The notes under the pieces: model-generated
Told to the model about the DNA's origin: nothing
Seen by the model: the letters and a program-made list of their open reading frames with translations, nothing else
Database searches by the model: none
Shown: positions 33,668 to 45,814 of the stretch, in pieces
Layout of the letters: every line of letters begins with the position of its first letter
How positions within the stretch are numbered: the first letter of the stretch is position 1
Assembly: GCF_029168945.1 (NCBI RefSeq)
Contig: NC_083607.1
Span: 10,248,001 to 10,312,000, forward strand
Direction: 5' to 3'
DNA: 64,000 nucleotides
Origin: Cannabis sativa
Lineage: Eukaryota > Streptophyta > Magnoliopsida > Rosales > Cannabaceae
Made by a program: the position numbers and the translations under genes

Positions 33668-34447
33668 TGTTGCCCCTGAATTCGCCCAAAATACGTGGAC
33701 CAGTCGAAAAGGGACACGTGGATCAGATAACTTGTAAATATTTGATAAGTCTTTGTGCGCCACAAGGAAGCACCCTGGGCATGGGTCCCGGAGGAGGCAC
33801 CCGGAGTACAAGGTGCTCCCGGAAGCTCGCATAGCATGGAGCCTCTCCGGGATGTGTCAGGCCTCTCCTGAGTAATCAAGTCACATTTAATGCCGCATGG
33901 GAGGAAGCGTGTTGGGACTGTAACACGCAATAAAGTCTGACGGCACAACCCCCAAACAGCAGCGCTACAGTCATGATCATTTAAGTCTAGCGACGGCTAC
34001 TCTGCGAAGAGTCACGTCAATCACAAGGCGAAAAGGACATTCCTCATAAAAACCCTACAACGCCTAGGGATTTGACCATGCATCACCCATGGTATATTCA
34101 TTGGGAATACCCAACTTTATGGATACTTACAGATACATTTGTAAGAACAATCCTAGGGATCACCCCACTAAAACACTATAAATACCCCCTCAAAGCTCAT
34201 TTAATGGGGTCGAGAATCTTGGGTTGCATAAGAGCAAGAAGAGAAAATACTCACCAAGAACATTCTCTGTATTTATGAGAAGAGCATTCTCTCAAGTGTG
34301 GAATCTGTATTAAATACATCCATTAATAACACAGACTCGTGGACTAAGGCTCATTAACGCCCCAACCGTGTAAAAATCCTCATCTCACTTTCTTACAGCT
34401 CTTTACTATAATCATATTTTAATAGTTGCCGAAAATCTCGGTCAACA
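33668..34447 (+). repeat. Tat-1 3' LTR
   Basis: 780 bp, TGTTGCC...TCAACA, followed by the target duplication cttgg. It has its TATA box at 34177. Confidence 0.95.
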
Positions 34448-34604
34448 CTTGGAAATTATTTAGGATTGAATTTTTTTTTTAAGTATTTTCTCATATCATT
34501 CCTACTTACTATGTGCTTATAATTTCTGAATTGATTTTGTGTTAAACCATTATTAATTTCTATTTGTTGATTTCTATTATTTTGTAGTATCCTGTATTAT
34601 CAAA

Positions 34605-35440
34605 ATGAATCCCATGTTATCACTGTTGACTGAAAATAAGCTGAATGGATCTAACTTTACTAAGTGGAATGAGAACATTAATATTGCTCTCATAGGAGAA
34701 AGTGCCTTGTTTGTTTTAACTGAGCCGTCACCTGAAGTGCCTGGGGACAATGCATCCAAAGCTGTGAAAGAAAAGTATGAGCGTAGGCAGAAAGCAAATG
34801 ACAAAGCTCTATAGTTTATGCTTTCTAGCATGGTTGACACCCTCAAAACTCGGTTTTCTAAAACCGAGAAGGCTGCTGAAGTTATGACGAAGTTAAATGA
34901 GCTATTGGGTAAGGCATCACTTCAGTCACGCTTTGACGCGACTAAGAAGTACATCAATGCACGGATGGAACCTCATCAAAATGTGCGTGACCATGTTCTC
35001 CTCATGTCAAGTTATTTCCAAGAAGCCCAGGATCATGGTGCTGAAATGGACAGTGCTACTCAAGTAAGCCTTATCTTGAATAGCCTGACTCCAGCGTTTC
35101 TACCATACACATCAAATTATGTCATGAATAAGAAGGAAATTGACTTTCATGAATTAGTTAATGACCTTCAAACTTATGAAAATTTGATTGGAGGACCCAA
35201 GAAGAAAGGGAGTAAACCTCACAGTCCTGGGAATGGTAATGGGACGAACAAACCTGAAGCAAATGTTGCCTCTGCTTCGAAACCCAAATCGAAGAAGAAG
35301 TGGAAGAACACCAAGAAGCGAACAAAAGCCATGAAGAATAAAAAGGCTGCTCCTTCTGGTGATGCTACACTTAAAGGAAAGTGTTTCTACTGCAATGAAA
35401 AAGGTCATTGGAAACCCAGTGTCCTAAACTTTTTGCAAAG
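34605..35440 (+). pseudogene. Copia-2 gag
   Basis: ATG at 34605 opens MNPMLSLLTENKLNGSNFTK, the usual plant Copia gag start. A TAG at 34812 interrupts it, then 34818-35440 continues with MVDTLKTRFSKTEKAAEVMT, SRFDATKKYINARMEPHQNV, a Lys-rich region and a zinc knuckle beginning CFYCNEKGHWK. A one-base loss inside the knuckle shifts the frame, so the last Cys is not read (the other frame has QCPKLFAKK). The gene is therefore broken twice. Gag would form the capsid and bind the element RNA. Confidence 0.85.
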
Positions 35441-37232
35441 AAACAAGGTATTTCTATTTATAAACTTTAAGAGTTTTAGTGAATTATTATCCACTTGGAT
35501 TTATGATTCTGGACTAACTTTGTTTATTTGTTTTCTTCTTCTTATAGGCCAAGCTACTTGAACTCAGATGAGTTGGATCGAAAAGCTAGACTAAGGGTGA
35601 AATCGTCCAGATGAAGATGAAGCTCTTCAATTTTTTTTTTTTTGAATTAATTGTTTTAGTTTAAAGACAATTTGGATTTCAAATTTTAGTTAGGGATATT
35701 TATCCCTGTTTCTCTCATATTGTTGCAATACATTTTTTTTATTATTAATAAGGTATTCTTTAATTTTCGAATTCAACCATTGCAATTTATGAGAATGAGC
35801 TTCATTTAATTTATCTTTATCAATTATTACCACATTATATTTATATGTTTGGATGTGTAAGTGTTTTTATTATTGATGCAAATTCTATAATATTTACAAC
35901 TCTTCATAGAGTTATAGTAAATAAACACTAGAAACTATTTCTATGTTTATTAATAATTGTTCATTCTACTACAATTATTAAGAATTTGTTTAATAAAAGG
36001 ATCTTTTGATCTGATAGGGGTGGAGAAAAGTTAAGAAAACTATGCAGTTCAACGATCTTTTATATCTAATGAACTCTGGATAGTATTCAACTCCACATAA
36101 ACTCTATCACACTTAAAACAATAATGATCTTTACAACCTTTAGGGGTGGATCATAATCTCTATATACTTAGGGGTGGAGGTTATCCACAAGTACCCTATA
36201 TGTATATACTTAGGGGTGGAGTCTATTCCACAATTCCCTATGTAACACATATTTTCTTTAAACATGGAAGTAATATAATGAGTTAGCTATTATCAATATA
36301 AATTTTTGATCTTGTTTGTATGTTCCATTTTGATTTTACTGTTGTAAGTAAAAGTTTGATACCTATGAAAGTTCTTTGGAAAAGTTTCACACTACCTTAA
36401 TTGAGTGGGAGAATTTTAAAGTTCTATACCCATCTTCATCAGGTTGACACTTGTGATAGATACTTAAGAACACTACTGAAAAGCAAATCTAACCATTCAC
36501 ATGGATAGAAATAGCTTATCAGAATTATGAGAATAAGATAAAGAACTCTAGTTCAGTCCATTCGAATGGCTTGAACCTAGAATTCTTAATCCTCATAAAA
36601 TTTTATGGTATCTTAATTTTGATTACTTTATCTCTGGCATGTATTTTTCACTTCAAGTACTAGTCTGCTATGTTGATGACTTAGTCTTAACGTAAAGTTT
36701 CAGACCATTACAAAAGTCACAACTAGATAACTCTCTAAACAATCAGAGGTTAAAAGTATTATTTAACCAGACATCTGCTATTGAGTGGGAGCTAGCTGAG
36801 ATGTAATCAAATAGGGAACATTAGAAGATCTCACCAACTCATTTCGAGATTTCATGAGATGGTGCTTATTTTGGGGGTGGAGGAATTATTCTATAATAAT
36901 TCAAGCTCTACCAAGAAGAATTATAACTTTGTGTATTTGAAAATCCAAGAAAGTTATATCACTGAAGAAGAGTCTACACTGTATTCTCTCAATTCCATAT
37001 TTTAAAATATGAGAGATATGTCTTCTGTTAATTCAGATGTACTTTTAAAACAGTAAAGATTTCAGTATCCCTTGATGAGTAAAGCATATAGTAAAGGATG
37101 TTTCATAAGAGTATTTATGAACTAGTTTCCAGAAGATTGGGTGGATTCAAATATACTACACTTGATCTGAAGATCAAGACATCAGATTGACCTATTTGCA
37201 CAGTTTGTCTTATATTAGTGCAAGTGGGAGTT
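35441..37232 (+). pseudogene. Copia-2 degenerate pol region
   Basis: Only scraps of pol remain: a protease-like STWIYDSGLT at about 35489-35518 and an RT box, LVCYVDDLVL, at 36660-36689. The rest is AT-rich and contains five copies of a purine motif AGGGGTGGA (36016, 36142, 36170, 36212, about 36875). The region ends in the purine tract GTGCAAGTGGGAGTT at 37218-37232. The element is therefore a large non-autonomous derivative. Confidence 0.7.
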
Positions 37233-39129
37233 TGTTGGGTTTTATGCCCTAAATAAAACTCTTTACAATCTGATTAGTTATCAATATAAGAAATTTGAAG
37301 TGATTTATGTTTGCATGAATTTACATGCTAATGGTTTAATATGTTTATTACATTCACACACACAAAATCAGTTAAATCCAGATCATATGTTTATTCACAA
37401 TTACAGTATCGTCAACACAGTGGAATGTGATTGTGATCATATGAATCAAAAGACTTGGTCCCTGTTTCATCAGTGTTATTGGATTTACACTAATGTGATA
37501 ATCAGCGATGATGTGTACTTACACTTGGAGTAAGTGTTATGTTCTTTCCAGGACATTAGTAAAGTATACTAGTTTCGAATGTATGGAGTATACATTGGAC
37601 TGGACCGATATTGTAGCTAAGTTAAGATATTACAAACTTACCGTTATATATATCTTTCCAAGTCAATATCAGTAGTTGATCTTAAGATTAAAAGAATCTA
37701 AATCCTGATATGCTTAGGCTCAACTCAGGAGTGATATTCATGTTCTTTGATTTATTAGTTAAGCCTTTTTTTAGGTCAGGGTGATACGTATATTTTGGGA
37801 ACATGATAGTATGATTGAGTGGGAGTGCTGAATATAAATATGGAATCTATAGCTTCTACTGGTGTATAAAAGTCAAGTGATGATTCCCTTCGAGCTTAGC
37901 AAATAGAAGTAAATGGATGAGCTCTTGTTTAACTGACTAATTATTAGATCACTAAACACCATTTACAGGTAGCTAAGTGTTTTAAGGGCAAAATACATTG
38001 AGGGGTGAGAACAGTAAAGAAATCCCATCTCGATATAGATCATCTATATAGAGGATCTTTAAATCACAATAAGATTATAACAATGGTTAAATGAGATAGC
38101 ATATTGATATCGTGGAACATATAATATGCTCTATATAAGTCTGAGAGTGCAATTCTAAGTTCTAAGAGTGGATTCAACGAAGAATTAATAAGTAGGAATT
38201 TACTTGGTAAATTTGGTTCACTTATTGGAAGCTCAGCATATAGATCCATGGTCCCCATTCTAGTTGAGAACATTCTGCTTGTAAGACTCATTAATTGATT
38301 CGTGATTGATCAATTATAATTCTAAAGTTAGACTATGTCTAATTTTATGAATTTTCACTAAGCAGGGGTGAAATTGTAAAGAAAAGAGATTCTAGGTTTA
38401 TTTATTTATTAATGGACTTTACATGTCTAGTTAATAATTAAATTAAATGACAATATTATTTAATAATCTATTTTAGTTATTAAATAATTAGTTTTGGCAT
38501 TTAAAAGGTTAGAATTGAGAAATTGGCGTTTTTGAGAAAATAGAAATAAAATTTGTTAAAACTGCAAAATCAAGTGGGGCCCATAACTACACCATGGCCG
38601 GCCACTAATTGTGGAGTTTCAAATTAATATTTTCATTATTTTAATGTCAAATAATTCTTAACCTAAATCTAGTAGTTGCCTATAAATAGAAAGTGATGGC
38701 TCAGTCAAATCACATGCTTTTCATTAGTTTTCTGACAGAAATTTCTCTCTTCAGAAAAACTAAGCCTTCCCCACTTTCTATACCTGGCCGAAATCATCCT
38801 TCTCTTTTCTCTTTATCAATTTCGTGACCCTAGTGAAAGAGTGAGTGCCCACACACAGCAAGCAGTAACTCAATCATAGATTGGAAGACTGTGAAGGATC
38901 AAACTTGAAGAAGAAGGACATTCGGGCTCAGATCTTGATTATACTCTGCTACAGAAAGGATACAAGGGTTAGAGATCTGAGTGGAAGGAGACATTAATTC
39001 CGCTGCATCAATGTAAGGTTTTCTTAACTTTATATGTGTTTAATTTATCGTTTTAGAAAGTTCATATTTAGGGTGTTAAACAACATACTTGTGAGTAGAT
39101 CTAAGATCCTAGTAAAATAAATTCCAACA
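37233..39129 (+). repeat. Copia-2 3' LTR
   Basis: 1897 bp, pairs with 11131-13029; TATA box TATAAATAG at 38681; followed by duplication tcaat. Confidence 0.95.
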
Positions 39130-39134
39130 TCAAT

Positions 39135-39501
39135 TACAAACACACAACCATCCTAATATTTAAATAAATTAATCTACACAAAAGAGGTCACTTTGGCGAC
39201 ATATTGTTTCAATTAATTTACTCAAAATATTAGTCATAAACCAACACCAAAATTTGAATTAAATTATTTGCACAAAAAATATATATATTTACCAAACTAT
39301 ACGGTAACATATATATTACATAAATCAATCTGTAACCATTAATCAATAAAATAAAGAAACATTCAATATGTATCTCTCTGCCAAAAACAAATTGAAACTA
39401 TATATATAGCCAAACATATATACATACATATGGTACATCATATAAAACAAAATTATATATATAATATAAATCCACAATTCAAGCCATAATCATACAATTA
39501 T
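39135..39501. other. Spacer between Copia-2 and Copia-3
   Basis: AT-rich, no gene. Before Copia-2 inserted it joined 10846-11130. Confidence 0.4.
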
Positions 39502-39782
39502 TGTTAGTTTTATGGTTGGTAATTCTGTTAAGTCCTACCCTTGACAGTTAAGTTGGTTAACTGTTAGTTTTGACACCAAGGACAAAGCTATTTAGTTAAG
39601 ACACATTTTGACACCAACTCATTTTGGAATAGCTTTTAGTTAAGACACATATTGTAAATACAATATAATTCATTCAATAAAAGGAGCATTACTGCTCAAG
39701 GTTTTCTTTCTGTTCGAAACTGGTTTGTGATTGTTCTTGGATCAGTGTGTTTGATTGCATAGGAATCGTCTCATTCCTTACA
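39502..39782 (+). repeat. Copia-3 5' LTR, TATA region replaced
   Basis: Matches the 3' LTR except at about 39588-39620, where the 3' copy has the TATAAATAG palindrome and this copy instead has a second TTAGTTAAGACACAT. The core promoter is therefore missing from this LTR. Confidence 0.9.
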
Positions 39783-39785
39783 AAT

Positions 39786-39797
39786 TGGTATCAGAGC
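39786..39797 (+). promoter_or_regulatory. Copia-3 primer binding site (initiator tRNA-Met)
   Basis: TGGTATCAGAGC three bases after the LTR, complementary to initiator tRNA-Met. Confidence 0.9.
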
Positions 39798-39866
39798 TGG
39801 ACGGGTTCTTGAGCTTCAAAGAGACAAGCTCAGCGTGGTAGTACGTGAAGAACATCCAGGGCAACA

Positions 39867-41045
39867 ATGGGGAATGCAAAGTTCGATTTGGAGAAGTTTA
39901 CAGGCAAGAATGATTTCGGATTGTGGAGGGTGAAGATGAGAGCTTTGTTAATGCAGCAATGGATTCAGGAGGCTTTACTTGGTGAAGAAAATATCAAGGA
40001 AGGAACAGAGAAGGAGAAGACTGAGATTCTTGAGAAGGCACATAGTGCCATTATACTCTGTTTGGGTGATAAAGTCCTGAGAGAAGTGTCGAAGGAGACA
40101 ACTGCTGCTGGCCTATGGAAAAAGCTAGAAAGTCTGTATATGACAAAGTCCCTTGCCAATCGATTGTTCTTGAAACAGAAGCTGTACGCGTTTAAGATGC
40201 AATCTGGAAAATCAGTTGAAGATCATATGGATGATTTCAACAAGATAATCCTTGATCTTGAAAACATAGGCATCAAGATTGAAAATGAAGATCATGCCAT
40301 AATTGTCTTGAATTCTTTACCTTCAGATAATTATGAACATTTCGTTGATACGATGATGTTTGGGAGGGACTCTCTGACATTGAAAGATGTGTAGAGTGCT
40401 TTGATGTCCAAAGAGTTGAAAAAGAAACAAGAACTGAAGGAAGAGAATTCTGCAGATGGTTTACTGGTATCTCGAGGAAGATTTGATCAAAGAGAGAACA
40501 AGAACCATGGAAATGTGAACAAGGGAAAGACTCAGTCAAAATACAAGAAAAGATGTTACATTTGTCACAAAACTTCTCATCTAAAGAAAGACTATCCAGA
40601 ATTGGAAAAGGGAGATCACAGATGGTATGGAAATGCAGATGTGGCTTCAAATGAAGGGTATGAAAGTGCTGATGTGATGGTAGTAACTAATGGGTCTGTG
40701 AAGTCAAACTGGGTGATCGATTCTGGATGCTCTTTTCATATATGTCCAGATAAAGAACACTTTCTCAACTACAAGGAAATTGATGGAGGAACTGTAAGGC
40801 TTGGGGATAATAGGTCATGCTCAATAGTTGGGATTGGATCTATACAATTGCAATTATCAGGGGGAGCCTCTATGAAAATTCATCAAGTTAGACATGTGCC
40901 AGACATTAAGAGAAATTTAATTTCTGTGGCAATGTTAGACAAAGAAGGGTGTTCTATAAGGGTTGAAGGTGGAGTTCTCAAGGTACTAAAAGGATCAATG
41001 GTAATGACGAAAGGTTCCATGATCAATGGAGTTTATGTACTATAA
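39867..41045 (+). pseudogene. Copia-3 gag and protease
   Basis: ATG 39867 opens MGNAKFDLEKFTGKNDFGLW, the Tnt1-like gag start, and continues with KLESLYMTKSLANRLFLKQK and HMDDFNKIILDLENI. A TAG at 40392 interrupts it in the same frame. After it, the zinc knuckle reads CYICHKTSHLKKDYPE: the usual Gly is Ser and the last Cys is Tyr, so zinc binding is doubtful. The protease site WVIDSGCSFHICPDKEHF is intact, followed by RHVPDIKRNLISVAMLDKEG. A TAA at 41043 ends this part. Confidence 0.9.
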
Positions 41046-41878
41046 GGAGTCACCTCAAGTAACCTAGTTTCAGTTGCTTCAAAAGAAATGACCAATTCAA
41101 TTTCCCTATGGCATAAAAGACTGGGACATGTCAGATTGAAGGGATTGGAAGTGTTGAAGAAGAAAGGACAGTTGGGAAAAGATGCTTTACAAGATCTGGG
41201 CTTCTGTGAGCAATGCATTTTGGGTAAGTCTACCAAGGTCAAGTTTGGGACAGGGAGACATACAACAAAGGGCACTCTGGACTATATTCATTCAGACCTC
41301 TGGGGAGCTTCCAGGATTGTATCTCGAGGTGGAGCAAGGTATTTCTTAACCATAATTGATGACTATTCTAGATATGTCTGGGTATCAATTTTGAAACATA
41401 AACATGAAGCCTTGAGTAAATTTAAAGAATGGAAGACAATGGTAGAGACTCAAACAGGGAAGAAAGTCAAGAGGCTCAGAACTGATAATGGGCTTGAATA
41501 CTGTTCTGAGTTGTTTAGTTCTTTCTGCAAGCAGAATGGGATTGCAAGACACAAAACTGTGCCAAGAAACCCACAGCAGAATGGCCTAGCTGAAAGACTA
41601 GACAGAACCATCTTAGAAAGAGTAAGATGCATGATAATCTACTCTCGTGTGCCTAAAAGTTTTTGGGCTGAAGCTGTTGTGACTGCCTGCTACTTGATTA
41701 ACAGGTGTCCTCCAGCTGCAATCCAAGCCAACACACCAATAGAATTATGGTCTGGACACCTTGCAAACTATGGGAATCTAAAGACATTTGGTTGCATAGC
41801 CTATGCACATGTCATACAAGGAAAACTCGATCCCAGGGCAAAGAAGTGTATCTTTTTAGGTTATACTGAGGGTGTAAA
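41046..41878 (+). pseudogene. Copia-3 integrase, first part
   Basis: The zinc domain (SLWHKRLGHVRLKGLEVL, CEQCILGKSTKVKF) is followed by the catalytic core: HSDLWGAS (first Asp), RTDNGLEYCSELF (second Asp) and QQNGLAERLDRTI (Glu). The frame is open to the solo LTR. It is preceded by a stop, so it is not joined to the protease. Integrase inserts the cDNA into the genome. Confidence 0.9.
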
Positions 41879-43771
41879 TGTTGGAAATTATTTTACCAGG
41901 ATCTTAGATCTACTCACAAGTATGTTTATTAACACCCTAAATATGAACTTTCTAAAACGATGAAATAAACACATATAAAGTTTAAGAAACCTTACATTGG
42001 GTGCAGCGGAATTAAATGACTCCTTCCGTTCAGATATCTAGCCCTTGATTCCTTTCTGTAGCAGAGCATTATCAATATCTGAACCTGGATCTCTTTCTCT
42101 GAATCTTTGATGCTGAAACTCCTTTTGCTGAATGTCTTTCTTCACGATCTTCCTCACTATGATTGAGGTATCACTTGCTGTGTGTGGGCACTACTCATAC
42201 ACTAAGAATTTCGAAATTGAAGAGGGAAGGAGAAAGAGAAGGGTCAGCCAAAGATAGGGAGAGAGAAGGCTCAGTTTTTTCTGAATCAGAAGTGTAGAAA
42301 TTTAAGTGTAAATTTCCTGAAGCCTTCACTATCTATTTATAGCATTCCACTAGGGTAAGGTTTGAATTATTTGGCATTAAAATAATGAAAATATCAGTTT
42401 AAATTTCCTACAAAAGTGGCCAGCCCTATACAAGTGGATTTGGGCCTTACTTTTTGCAATTTTGCAGTTTTATCTTTTCTGCATCTGATTTTCTCAAAAA
42501 CGCCAATTTTCAAATTCAACCATTTAAATGCCAATTCTAACTATTTAATAACTATAAATAATTATTAAATAATATTGTCATTTATCATATTTATTAATTG
42601 AACCATACAAAGTATCATAATTAACAAATATGCCCCTATAAACTCTTTCTTTACAATTTCGCCCTTACTTAGTGAAAAATTGACAAATAGACATAGTCTA
42701 ATTTGAGAATTATAATTGATTAATCAAAACCAATTATAAGAGTCTTACAAGCAATATTATCTCAACTAGTGGGGGGACCATGGGTCTATATAACCGAGCT
42801 TCCAATAAGTAGATCAAGAATTTAGCACTAAAATTCACTAACTTATTAATTCTTCGTTGAATCCACGCATAGAACTTAGAATTGCACTCTCAGTATATAG
42901 AATGCTCTATATGTTCCACCATATAGACACATCATTAGTTATCCATTGTTATAATCCTAATGTGATCAATGATCCTCTATATGAATGATCTACACTGTAA
43001 AGGGATTAGATTACCGTTACACCCTACAATGTATTTATTCCTTAAAACACTTGACCCCGTATAAATGATATTTCAATTTATGTGAACTGAGTACTCCACC
43101 ATTTATCTTCGTTTGGTCAAGCTCGAAGGAGATCATCCTTTGCTTACTATTCGCCAGATAGAAGCTATAGATTCCATGTTTATGATAGCGCTCCCACTCA
43201 ATTGCACTACCGTGTTCCCAAAATGTACGTATCACCCTGACCTAAAAGTAGGCTTAACTAACAAATCAAAGAACACGAATAGCCTCTCGAGATTGAGCCT
43301 AATCATAACAGGATTAAGAACATTTGATCTAGGATCAACTAGGCGATATTGACTTGAATAGATATTACGGTAAGTTTAATAAATCTAAGTCAAAGTTCAA
43401 TATCGGTCCCTTCCGATGCATACTCCATGCATCCAACCTGAGCTTTACTTTAACCAATGCTCTGGAAAGAACATAGCACTTCTCCAAATGCAAGTAAACT
43501 CTGTTGTAGATTATCATATCAGTAAAACCCTATGTCTGATAAATCTAGGAAACTTTATTCACATAGTCATGTTTACTTTCCAATGTGTTGACGGCACAAT
43601 AAACAGGATCAAGTATGTGAAAAGGGTTTCAGATGAATTTATACATTATGTACATATAATCATGAAATAAATCATGCGAACCATGCAACATTAAATGTTA
43701 TTTCTGATCTATATTAATAAGTAAATCTGATTATATTGAAATGAGTTTTATTTAGGGCATAAAACCCAACA
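41879..43771 (-). mobile_element. Solo LTR of a Copia-2-like family, minus strand
   Basis: 1893 bp. On the minus strand it starts TGTTGGGTTTTATGCCC and ends like the Copia-2 LTR, with a minus-strand TATAAATAG at about 42333-42341. It is flanked by the 5-bp duplication gtaaa (41874-41878 and 43772-43776). It differs from the Copia-2 LTRs far more than they differ from each other, so it is another subfamily. No internal sequence remains: recombination between two LTRs removed it. If it and one duplication copy are removed, the integrase frame is restored. Confidence 0.93.
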
Positions 43772-44338
43772 GTAAAAGGGTACAAATTGTGGTGTATTGA
43801 AGCTGGAAATTTAGACAGACATATCATAAGCAGTGATGTGGTGTTTGGGGAGGACAAGGTGTATAGAGATGTCATGAAAACTCAACCAAAACCTACCAGT
43901 GATAAGCTTGAGGATGAATTGGAGTTTGAGGTGGAGCCTGCTGGAGAAAATCAGAAAGAGAATCAGGCACCAGTGACACAAGAGGGTATTTTTGATGAAG
44001 AAGGTGAAGAAGAACAACAAGAAGTGATTGAAGAAAGAACTGCAGAACCTCAGGGATATCAACTGACAAGAGATAGGCAGAAAAGGCAAACTAAACCTCC
44101 TGTGAGATTTGGTTTTGCAGATATTATACACTATGCTCTTAACATTGAGCAGTGTAATAATGAACCTAGAACCTATGCTGAAGCAATGAAGTCAGTTGAT
44201 AGAGAGAAGTGGAATGCTGCAATGGATGATGAGATTTTATCTCTTAAAAAGAATAAGACCTGGATTTTGATTAAGAAACTGCTTGGACAAAGAGTAATCA
44301 GGTGCAAATGGGTATACAAACATAAAGATGGCAGGTAA
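43772..44338 (+). pseudogene. Copia-3 integrase C-terminus and RT start
   Basis: In phase with the integrase left of the solo LTR: GYKLWCIEAGNLDRHIISSD, then a long acidic linker with RQKRQTKPPVRFGF, then the RT start TYAEAMKSVDREKWNAAMDD and KNKTWILIKK, up to RCKWVYKHKDGR. A frameshift/stop at about 44335 follows; the next frame picks up with MAKGYTQREGVDY. Confidence 0.88.
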
Positions 44339-45713
44339 AGGCTAGGCTAGTGGCAAAGGGGTATACACAGAGAGAAGGGGTTGATTACACTAAAATATTC
44401 TCTCCTGTGGTGAAGCATACCTCAATTAGATTGATCTTAGCCATGACAGCAATGTTTGACCTAGAACTTGAACAGATGGATGTTAAGACTGCCTTTTTAC
44501 ATGGAGAATTGGAAGAACAAATTCTGATTCAAAAACCAGAGGGATATGTCGAAAAGGGAATGGAGGATAGAGTGTGCTTGCTTAAGAGCTCCCTATATGG
44601 CCTCAAGCAATCACCTAGACAATGGTACAAGCGTTTTGATGATTTCATACACAAAACAGGGTTCAAAATGAGTGTCTATGATAGCTGTGTCTATGTAAGG
44701 TCATCAAAAACCAAGGCTACTGTTTATCTACTTCTGTATGTAGATGATATGCTAATTGCTAGCAAAGATATTCAAGAGATTAGTCAGGTTAAGAGAATGC
44801 TTAGTGGGGAGTTTGAAATGAAGGATCTAGGACCTGCTCGAAAGATCCTTGGCATGGAAATTCTCAGAGACAGGAAATATAAGACATTGAAGCTATCTCA
44901 AATTGAATACATCCACAAGGTTCTGAGCAATTTTGGTTATTCTGATGCCAAACCAGTAAGCACACCTATTGCTCAACACTTTAAATTGTCTAGTAAACTG
45001 TCTCCATCTAATGAACAAGAAGCCAAAGAAATGGAGAACATTCCCTACACAAACCTGGTTGGAAGCATTATGTACATTATGGTTTGCACCAGGCCCGATT
45101 TGAGTCATGTAGTTAGCATTGTTAGCATGTACATGGGGAACCCAGGCATGGAGCATTGGAAGGCTGTTAAATGGTTAATGAGGTATCTAAGAGGCACTAC
45201 TGATGTTGGGTTGATGTACAACCCTGATGGAAATGAACCAACTGTGAATGGCTTTGTAGACTCTGATTATGCAGGTGACATCGATACAAGAAGATCTCAG
45301 TCAGGCTGGGTTTTCAGAGTAAACAACTGCACCATAAGCTGGAAAGCTAATCTCCAGACCATAGTGGCACTCTCAACTACAGAAGCTGAGTATATCTCTT
45401 GCACAGAAGCTGTAAAAGAAGCCATTTGGCTTAAGGGAATCACTAGAGAACTGGGGATAAATCAAGGAGCCATTACCATACTGTGTGACATTTAAAGTGC
45501 AATGCACTTGAGCAAAAACCAGATGTACCACGAGAGAACTAAACACATCGATGTAAGACTACATTTCACCAGGGATGTTCTAGCTTAAGGAAAGGTGAAA
45601 TTGGCAAAAGTGCCAACTGAAGAGAATGCCTCAGATATGTTAACCAAGGCTCTTCCAACTACAAAATTCAGACATTGTCTGAATCTTCTCAGGATTACAA
45701 ACTAAATCAGTAG
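44339..45713 (+). pseudogene. Copia-3 reverse transcriptase and RNase H
   Basis: The 381-codon frame has the RT palm: MDVKTAFLHGELEEQILIQK, LYGLKQSPRQWYKRFD and LLLYVDDMLIASKD with the YVDD catalytic box. RNase H follows with GFVDSDYAGDIDTRRSQSGW and LSTTEAEYISCTEA. A TAA at 45493 interrupts the CDNQSA-type motif, and another TAA lies at about 45586 in front of GKVKLAKVPTEENASDMLTK. RT itself looks complete from motif 1 on, but it lacks a start and its RNase H is cut. Confidence 0.9.
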
Positions 45714-45814
45714 TCCTTGTTAAGTGTCTGTAATCTAGATTAAAGCTTTATCTTTCGTGTCTATTTTTTGTAATTAGAGTTAGTCTTACCAGAATTTCAA
45801 CCAAGGTGGGAGAT

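Larger units (their letters stand above)
16662..34447 (+). mobile_element. Tat-1: Gypsy/Tat-lineage retrotransposon with antisense gene
   Basis: LTRs of 780 bp start TGTTGCCCCTG and end GGTCAACA. The 3' copy is 33668-34447. The 5' copy is split: 16662-16672, then LARD-1, then 22168-22936. The target duplication is cttgg (16657-16661 and 34448-34452). Internal order is gag, protease, RT, RNase H, second RNase H, integrase on the plus strand, then a large gene on the minus strand before the 3' LTR. Dual RNase H and an extra antisense frame are known marks of the Tat clade. LTRs differ at about 8 sites (1.0%) by eye. Confidence 0.95.
11131..39129 (+). mobile_element. Copia-2: LTR retrotransposon, outer shell of the nest
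   Basis: Two matching 1.9-kb LTRs (11131-13029 and 37233-39129) start TGTTGGGTTTTATGCCC and end AATAAATTCCAACA, and are flanked by the 5-bp duplication tcaat (11126-11130 and 39130-39134). A Met-type primer site follows the 5' LTR and a purine tract precedes the 3' LTR. Without the nested Tat and LARD elements its own length is about 10.2 kb. It has a long non-coding leader, a gag gene (34605 on) and only traces of pol, so it is a non-autonomous derivative. By eye the LTRs differ at about 30-35 positions (about 1.7%). Confidence 0.95.
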
